A DNA stretch of 64,000 nt from Artemia franciscana (Eukaryota > Arthropoda > Branchiopoda > Anostraca > Artemiidae): contig NC_088868.1 in the NCBI RefSeq assembly GCF_032884065.1, positions 34,498,890 through 34,562,889 on the forward strand. The letters run 5' to 3'. Made by a program: the position numbers and the translations under genes. The notes under the pieces were generated by a model. The model worked only from the letters and a program-made list of their open reading frames with translations. It did not search any database and had not been told where the DNA came from. Positions 58,255 through 64,000 of this stretch are shown piece by piece (within the stretch, counting starts at the first letter, position 1; the number at the start of each line of letters is the position of its first letter).

Positions 58255-58820
58255 GTTAAAGGCCATAATAGGCGTGTTGCCTGTTTTTCAGAATTCGATG
58301 AGGTTTCCTCTGCTATTGAGTGTGACATCTATCATAAGTGGATTTGTGGTAAGTTTCTAAATTATTAACCAAGATTATGCAATCGCTTCATTGTTCAAGG
58401 TCATTTCCAGCCTGCAAAGTCAACCTCCCCTTTCCACTGTAGTGAAGAAACTATGATAACAAAACTAGCTTCTGTCATGATTAATTCTTTGAATTCTTGC
58501 ACAAAAGATCTCAAGATAGAGTTTGCCACCGCTAGTCAGTTGACCCAAACACTTTCCCAGCTGAAAACTAACATCAAATGAAATCTTACAAGGCAGGTCT
58601 TAAGATGGACTTTGCCACCTCAAGTTACTTAACCAAAACTCTTTTCCCGCTGAGAACTGATATCAAATGTGACATTTCTGCCCAGGTTAGTAATATTGTC
58701 AATATGTTATCACATCCTAGAAATTCACTACAATCAGTTTGCTCTTTTTCAATTGTTCAGGACCTAGCTGCCTCTACAGCGTCTTTTCAATCGTCTAAAC
58801 TTCCTGGTGCCCAATAACTG
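58255..58820 (+). pseudogene. LINE ORF1 relic with PHD-like zinc motif
   Basis: One frame (about 58255-58355) reads NRRVACFSEFDEVSSAIECD then IYHKWICGKF. This has the PHD-finger pattern 'I.CD.C..W.H..C' with the second cysteine changed to Tyr and the histidine changed. PHD-like fingers occur in ORF1 of some LINEs. Downstream (58450-58820) comes serine/leucine/lysine-rich, coiled-coil-like sequence with frame breaks. It includes a 90-bp direct duplication (GACTTTGCCACC/GAGTTTGCCACC, then AACTNA.ATCAAATG at 58511-58580 and 58601-58670). No reverse transcriptase follows, and the mobile-element assignment is an inference. Confidence 0.45.
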
Positions 58821-58859
58821 AAACTGATGTCACTATTACTGTGCAATCAAGAAGTTTTT

Positions 58860-59956
58860 TGAGCCAAAAATAAGAACCAAGCAGAAAGATCCACGAGTTG
58901 AAAAAAAATAATTAAATGTATAAGCCTAGAAAACTACCTGTAAAGAAGAAAACATGTTAAGAATCCAATTCTTACTTCATAATATGCAAAATAATCATAG
59001 TTAACTCATCGTGCATGCAACTTATCTTTATCTACACTTGTTTCAGTGTTTTCCTAATGTATTTAACTTTTTTTTTCAATGGCTTTTCTTCAGTTTTGAG
59101 TCATCTCTGAAACGGAATAACCTTTTAAATAAAATTTTGGTAGAGGACACTAAAGTAGTTGCAGTGGCGTTACGAAAAAAATTTATTGACTAAGGGCAGT
59201 TCTAAGAAAAAAATAGATAGCGCTTTGTTTCACAAAAATGGCCAGAATCTTAAGCAGACAGTACTGCTTTTAGCAGACTTCAAAATTCAACACTTTTCAA
59301 ATATTCGCTACAAATGTCAACAGTTTTTAGACAATGTAAACTCCAACCTTCAGACAAAATGCCAAGAATGAATGCATGAACAATTTATCTCTTACTCCAG
59401 TTCCCTTTTTCTGACGAGCCAAATTATCGACATTAATATAAATGATCAATCGTGGCGATATTTGGCAGATTTGAACCAACCCCATTATAAATAGGTACAA
59501 TTAGATTAGTACCCGTTTGAGGTGTATTATCTAACTCATTGGGAAAATCAAAGGTGCCTTCTAGTTATAACCAATTGTAAAGCAATCGCTTAAAACGTCG
59601 TGGTTGCAATCAGGAGCGATTGTGAAGCAACTACAAGCTTATTAGGCACCAAAATAAATGAAGATAGAGGTTAGCTGTTAATTTAACAGTGCTCCGTTTA
59701 GCAGACTTCAAAATTCAACAAAGGCTATTCCGAAAATTTGATAATTTTTTTGGAAAAATCGGAAAACACTGATAAAAGTGAAGATAGAGGTTAGCTGCAA
59801 GCAAAACATGTCAACTATTATTATTTTGCATATTTTAAAGTAAGAATTGTTGTCTTAAGATGTTTCTTTCTTTCCAGGTTTTTTCTCTAGGCTTATACCT
59901 AATCAAATACCAGTTCAAAAAGAAAACAATCGTTCCAAGCTTCTTTTTTTTTTGGC
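58860..59956. mobile_element. 1.1-kb element with long terminal inverted repeats
   Basis: GTATAAGCCTAG at 58918 pairs with its exact inverse at 59887-59898. The inverted match continues inward through 'acctgtaaagaagaaaacat', 'ttaagaatccaattcttac' and AATATGCAAAATAAT to about 59003 and 59812. The innermost 35 bases (58966-59000 against 59815-59849) differ at only about three positions. Weaker pairing reaches outward to about 58860 and 59956 (GAGCCAAAAATAAG). The interior has a 70-codon frame (59159-59371) of no recognisable content and a short repeated text TTTAGCAGACTTCAAAATTC (59269 and 59697). It resembles a non-autonomous DNA transposon. Confidence 0.7.
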
Positions 59957-60819
59957 TTAAATCTTTACACTGAATGGTCATTCGTAAATCTTGTGGCTTA
60001 AATGTTAAACAATGTTCTTCTCGACATAATACAAAAAGGATATGTGATTGTTACTGTAATCGAGCGTGATTCTGATTTTATCCATAAGTGTGACTGTACT
60101 AACCCGAGCATAATATTCTAAATTTAACGACAATTACTGTTGTTTCGGTAGATATCAAATTAGCTTTTATTTGAAAGCTTGAAACGTCTTCATCAATACT
60201 TTTCCTCTTTAAATACTTGCGAGCAGAACCTGGGTTGAACCATTTCAGTACGTCCTCCCCCTCATCCAGAGCTACAAACCGTACGGCTTTATCCTGTTTC
60301 TCAATTGTAATCAGAAATATATGCTCTTATACTGTCAATGAGATACCATCTAGTTTGTAATATTTTTTTTTCTGTGAACTTTTTAATCATATCTTTAAAC
60401 TAATGATAGGTAAAATTATGAATATGTATTCCCTACTGTTTGGTAAATCACGCTTTGAAGCATGCAGCATTTGGTAGAGGTGTTCGATCTAACAGACTGC
60501 TTGTTGACTGACGTATCAAACTTTTTGAGCAGTAAGTGATGAAATCCAGGCATCAGGTCACATACTCATCGGAACCCTAGACTGGGGGAAGGAAAAAGAT
60601 GTCTATAGGGACAAGAAAGTTTCACATTAGATCTAAAGAAACAACAAAACGCTGAAGAATGAAAATAAATCTTCAAAGCGGAAAATAATTGAGCCTGAAT
60701 AAAAAATTAAAAGGGATTATTGCCGTCTGACTATCAGATAAGTATAATTATCTGCCTGTAAATATGTGTAATTAAAAAAACGAATATTATTTGATTTTAT
60801 TATTTGAACAATAGATGAT
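59957..60819. other. No recognisable gene
   Basis: AT-rich, nothing supported. Confidence 0.4.
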
Positions 60820-62818
60820 ATATGAAAGGAGCTCACGAACAAGAGCTAAGAGCTCATATGGCACTTGTGACGAGGCAAGAAGAGCTAAGAGCCAAGAGCT
60901 CATATGGTAGGAGCTCTAACAAAATTCTACGAATTAATAGATTGATTTAAAAGGGAAATCAGAGGCTTAATGCCGGTCGGGATTTAAACTAAGAGCTCTG
61001 AGTCACGATGTCCTTCTAAATATCGAAATTCATAAGATCCAATCACCCACACGTAAGTTATAAATACCTCATTTTTTCTAATATTTCCTCTCCCTTTAGC
61101 CCTCCAAATAGTCGAATGTGGGAAAACGACTTTATCAAGTCAATATGTGCAGCTCCCTGACACGCCTACCAATTTTCATCGTCCTAGCACGTCCAAAAGC
61201 ACCAAACTCGCCAAAGCACTGAACCCTCCCCCCCCTCCCCTAAGAGAGAGAATCCAGTACGGTTACGTCAATCACGTATCTACAATATTTGGTTATTCTA
61301 TCCACCAAGTTTTATCCCGATTCCTCCACTGTAAGCGTTTTCCAAGATTTCCGATTTCCCCCTCCAACTCCCCCCCAATGCCAACAGATCTGGTCGGGAT
61401 TTGAAATAAGAGCTCTGAGACATGAATTCCTTCTAAATATCAAATTTCATTAAGATCCTGTCACCCATTCTTAAGTTAAAAATACCTCAATTTTTCTAGA
61501 TTTTCCAAATTAACACCCCCCAGCTCCTCAAAGAGAACGGATCCATTCCAATTATGTCAATCACGTATCTAAAACTTGTGCTTATTCTTCTCATCAAGTT
61601 TCATCCCGATCTCTCCACTCTAAGCGTTTTCCAAGACTTCTGTTTCCCTCCTCCAACCCCTTATGTCCCCGGATCCACTTCGAGTCAAAAATCGAGCATC
61701 TGGAACATAATATCCTTCTATATATCAAGTTTCATTAAGATCCGATCACCTATTCGTAAGATAAAAAATACCCTAATTTTCACGTTTTCCAAGAATTCCG
61801 GTTTCCCCCTCCAACTCCCCCCAATGTCAAAGGATCTCGTAGAAATTAAAACACGAGCTTTAAAGTACAAGATCCTTCTAGATATTAAATTTCATTAAGA
61901 TCTGGTCAGCCGTTCATAAGTTAAGAATACCTCATTTTTCCGGATTACCCCCCCCCCCCCCCAACTCCACCAAAGAGAGCGGATCTGGTCCGGTTATGTC
62001 AGTCACGTATCTTAAACTTGTTTTTATTCTTCCCATCCAGTTTCATCCTGATCTCTCCGCTTTAAGTATTTTCTAACATTTCCGGCCCCAACTCCGCCCA
62101 ACTGCCCCCCCCCCCAATGACACTGGATCCGATTGAGATTTAAAATAAGATATCTGAGTTACGAGGTCGTAACTAAATATGAAGTTTCATGAAGATCTGA
62201 TCACTCCTTCGTAAGTTAAAAATACGTCATTTTTTCAAATTTTTCAGAATTAAAAAAATAGAGCGGATCCGTTAAAATTATGTCAATCTCGTATCTAAGA
62301 CTTCTGCTTATTTTTGCCACCAAGTTTCATTCCAATTCTTCCACTCTAAGCGTTTTCCATGATTTTATGTTCCCCCCCTTCAAACTCCCCAGATTAGGTC
62401 GGTATTTAAAATTAGAGCTTTGAGACACGATATCCTTCTTAATATTAAATTTCATTGAGATCCGATCACCCGTTCGTAAGTCAAGTCAAAAATACCTCAT
62501 TTTTTCTAATTGTTCAGAATTAACCCCCCCCCCTACCAACTACCCCAAAGAGAGTGGATCCGTTCCAGTTATGTCAATCATTTATCTAGGACTTGTGCTT
62601 ATTTTTCCCACCAAGTTTCATTCCGATCCCTCCACTTTAAGTGTTTGCCAAGATTTTAGGTTTCCCCCCCCCAGCTCCCCCCCCCCCAATTTCACCAGAT
62701 TCAGTCAGGATTTAAAATAAGAACTCTGTGACACGATATCCTTCCAAACATGAAATTTCAAAAAGATCTGATCAACCGTTCGTAAGTTAAAAATACTTCA
62801 TTTTTGGTTAATACCAAG
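60820..62818 (+). mobile_element. Family C element, copy 3
   Basis: The start is rich in GAGCTC/AGAGCT words (60830-60915, AAGAGCTAAGAGCTCATATG) and matches the far end of copy 2 reversed. About six to seven tandem units follow, with markers near 60975, 61390, 61840, 62130, 62400 and 62705 and variable length. The final part is shortened: the GACAGACC segment is missing and the sequence passes from AAATACTTCATTTT straight into the terminal TTGGTTAATACCAAG at 62804-62818. Confidence 0.75.
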
Positions 62819-64000
62819 TGCCATAAAAAGGAATCATTTCCTTTGCCATGTTGCGTTGTGCCGCCAGATCAAAAAACAAGACTTCTTTAGTCATAATAAG
62901 GTTTTTATTGCTAATTTTCTGGTGAATAAATTAAAAGGCCTTTTCTTAGGAACCTTGAAGTATGGTCAAAGTATTCATCAAAGAGGATTGGTAACTTACA
63001 GTAGTGGAAACAGTCGGTAATATCGGCAAAAAAGATTATCAAGGCCATCTAATGTTCGGGGACACTTGACATTTTTTTCAGGCTTTGTAATGATTTTTGG
63101 TCGAGAACTGGGTTCGGACACTTTTCATTAAACTAATTTCACCAACCGCACAAATTAGGTTAATTATTCTTGTTATTACAGTGAACAAAATGCCAAGTCT
63201 TGCCAAATGCTAGATGATTGGGGTTTTTGTTGATACTAATACCAGTTCTCTTATAAGTTACCCCTTTAGTAGTCGCAATGACTAAGTAGCAAAAATACGA
63301 AGAAGTGCACAAACACTATTTGACAAGCGACGAAGGGCAGTTGAGTTCGGAAGAGGCTGATCAAGCATCCCACCTGGTGCAAGTAAACAGTGTGCTTTTG
63401 CCAGTTTTCTCACTTTCAGTCCAGCAATTTGGCTTTACTTGGCTGTGCTAGTCCATTGTGTTTGATCTCTGAAAAGCTTTTTTCATGAGCAGGGACTTTT
63501 TGATGTTGAAAGTTCCTGTTGAAGTCTCATATTGTACGACCACTGAGGCTTATCTTTACCGGTCATTATTCGATTTTTTGTATTGTGTTCGCTCTGGAAC
63601 TCGACGTTCTGGAAGAGTACTCTGGCTCTGGTCCTGGAATTTGATTCTGTTGATAAGATTATGGGAAAGCCTCTCCACCCCAATCTAAGCAAGAAGAAGA
63701 AGAACCCTTGTACGACTAAATGGCTTTAACAACGATCAAGACACATCAACAGTGCTAAACTTAAGCTAATAATAACAATTGAGAGCGATGCAATTGAATA
63801 ACATAACTATAACCATGATTCCATTAAAAAAGGAAGGTGCTAGCAGTGATAAGAAAGTAACTTGAGGTTTGCAGGCACTTTTTGGTTTATATGGGTTTAA
63901 GTCACACAGATCAACATTTAGAGGTCCAATTCTCACTTTGTCTTTATTATCGGGCTTCGGGGCCCTACTTCTTAACAAATTGTTTTTGTAATCTATAAAC
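62819..64000. other. No gene assigned; weak minus-strand coding hints
   Basis: A minus-strand 70-codon frame at 63766-63978 (RIGPLNVDLCDLNPYKPKSA) and frames around 63690-63300 have even, non-repetitive composition. They match nothing I recognise, and splice sites are not clear. They may be parts of an exon or of an old transposon. Confidence 0.3.

Noticed and set aside
63483..63692. Overlapping frames of 67 and 69 codons on opposite strands
   Set aside because: No recognisable domain, no splice context, and either could be chance; noted as unresolved only.

Overview
This is eukaryotic, AT-rich, gene-poor and repeat-dense DNA. The mix of fragmented non-LTR retrotransposons of several kinds, foldback elements, long tandem arrays and a tRNA-derived SINE points to an invertebrate. 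An arthropod, perhaps a branchiopod crustacean of the Artemia type, is my best guess, but it rests only on the look of the repeats and is of low to moderate confidence. There are two assembly gaps of 100 N each (7662-7761 and 25937-26036).

Only two candidate host genes can be supported. The first is an intact RGG-rich open frame on the minus strand (24245-25648, 467 codons) with a poly(A) signal just past its stop. The second is a short plus-strand lysine-rich segment (11511-11615) that resembles the C-terminus of Mediator subunit MED19. A degraded C2H2 zinc-finger fragment lies at 10109-10455.

Layout. 0-1.35 kb: decayed LINE reverse transcriptase split by a SINE with an 11-bp target duplication. 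4.4-6.3 kb: minus-strand LINE with RT and RNase H remnants. 6.3-19.4 kb: several copies of a palindromic foldback family (family A) and its relatives (B), a second foldback family (E), a tRNA-like sequence, and a 5'-truncated LINE with an intact RT C-terminal frame inserted in a family A copy. 19.4-20.8 kb: 5' half of another LINE (5' UTR hairpin, ORF1, start of endonuclease). 20.8-24.1 kb: inverted B blocks and a 0.93-kb tandem duplication joined by long A tracts. 24.2-25.7 kb: the RGG gene.

26.0-37.3 kb: two copies of an element (family C) made of ~290-310-bp tandem units, ending in a short terminal hairpin, in opposite orientation. Each is followed by a copy of an 853-bp sequence that differs at only a handful of positions over 8.8 kb separation. 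Between them lie a second E copy and an RTE-like LINE with a 28-bp repeat tail. 37.3-46.3 kb: alternating inverted repeats (D), two more A copies, a LINE 3' end and several small tandem repeats. 46.3-57.7 kb: an 11.4-kb degenerate tandem array of ~30-bp subunits with higher-order structure. 58.2-64 kb: a LINE ORF1 relic with a PHD-like zinc motif, a 1.1-kb element with long terminal inverted repeats, a third C element, and unassigned sequence.

No operon-like or pathway relation between genes can be seen. The window is mainly a record of nested transposition and tandem duplication.
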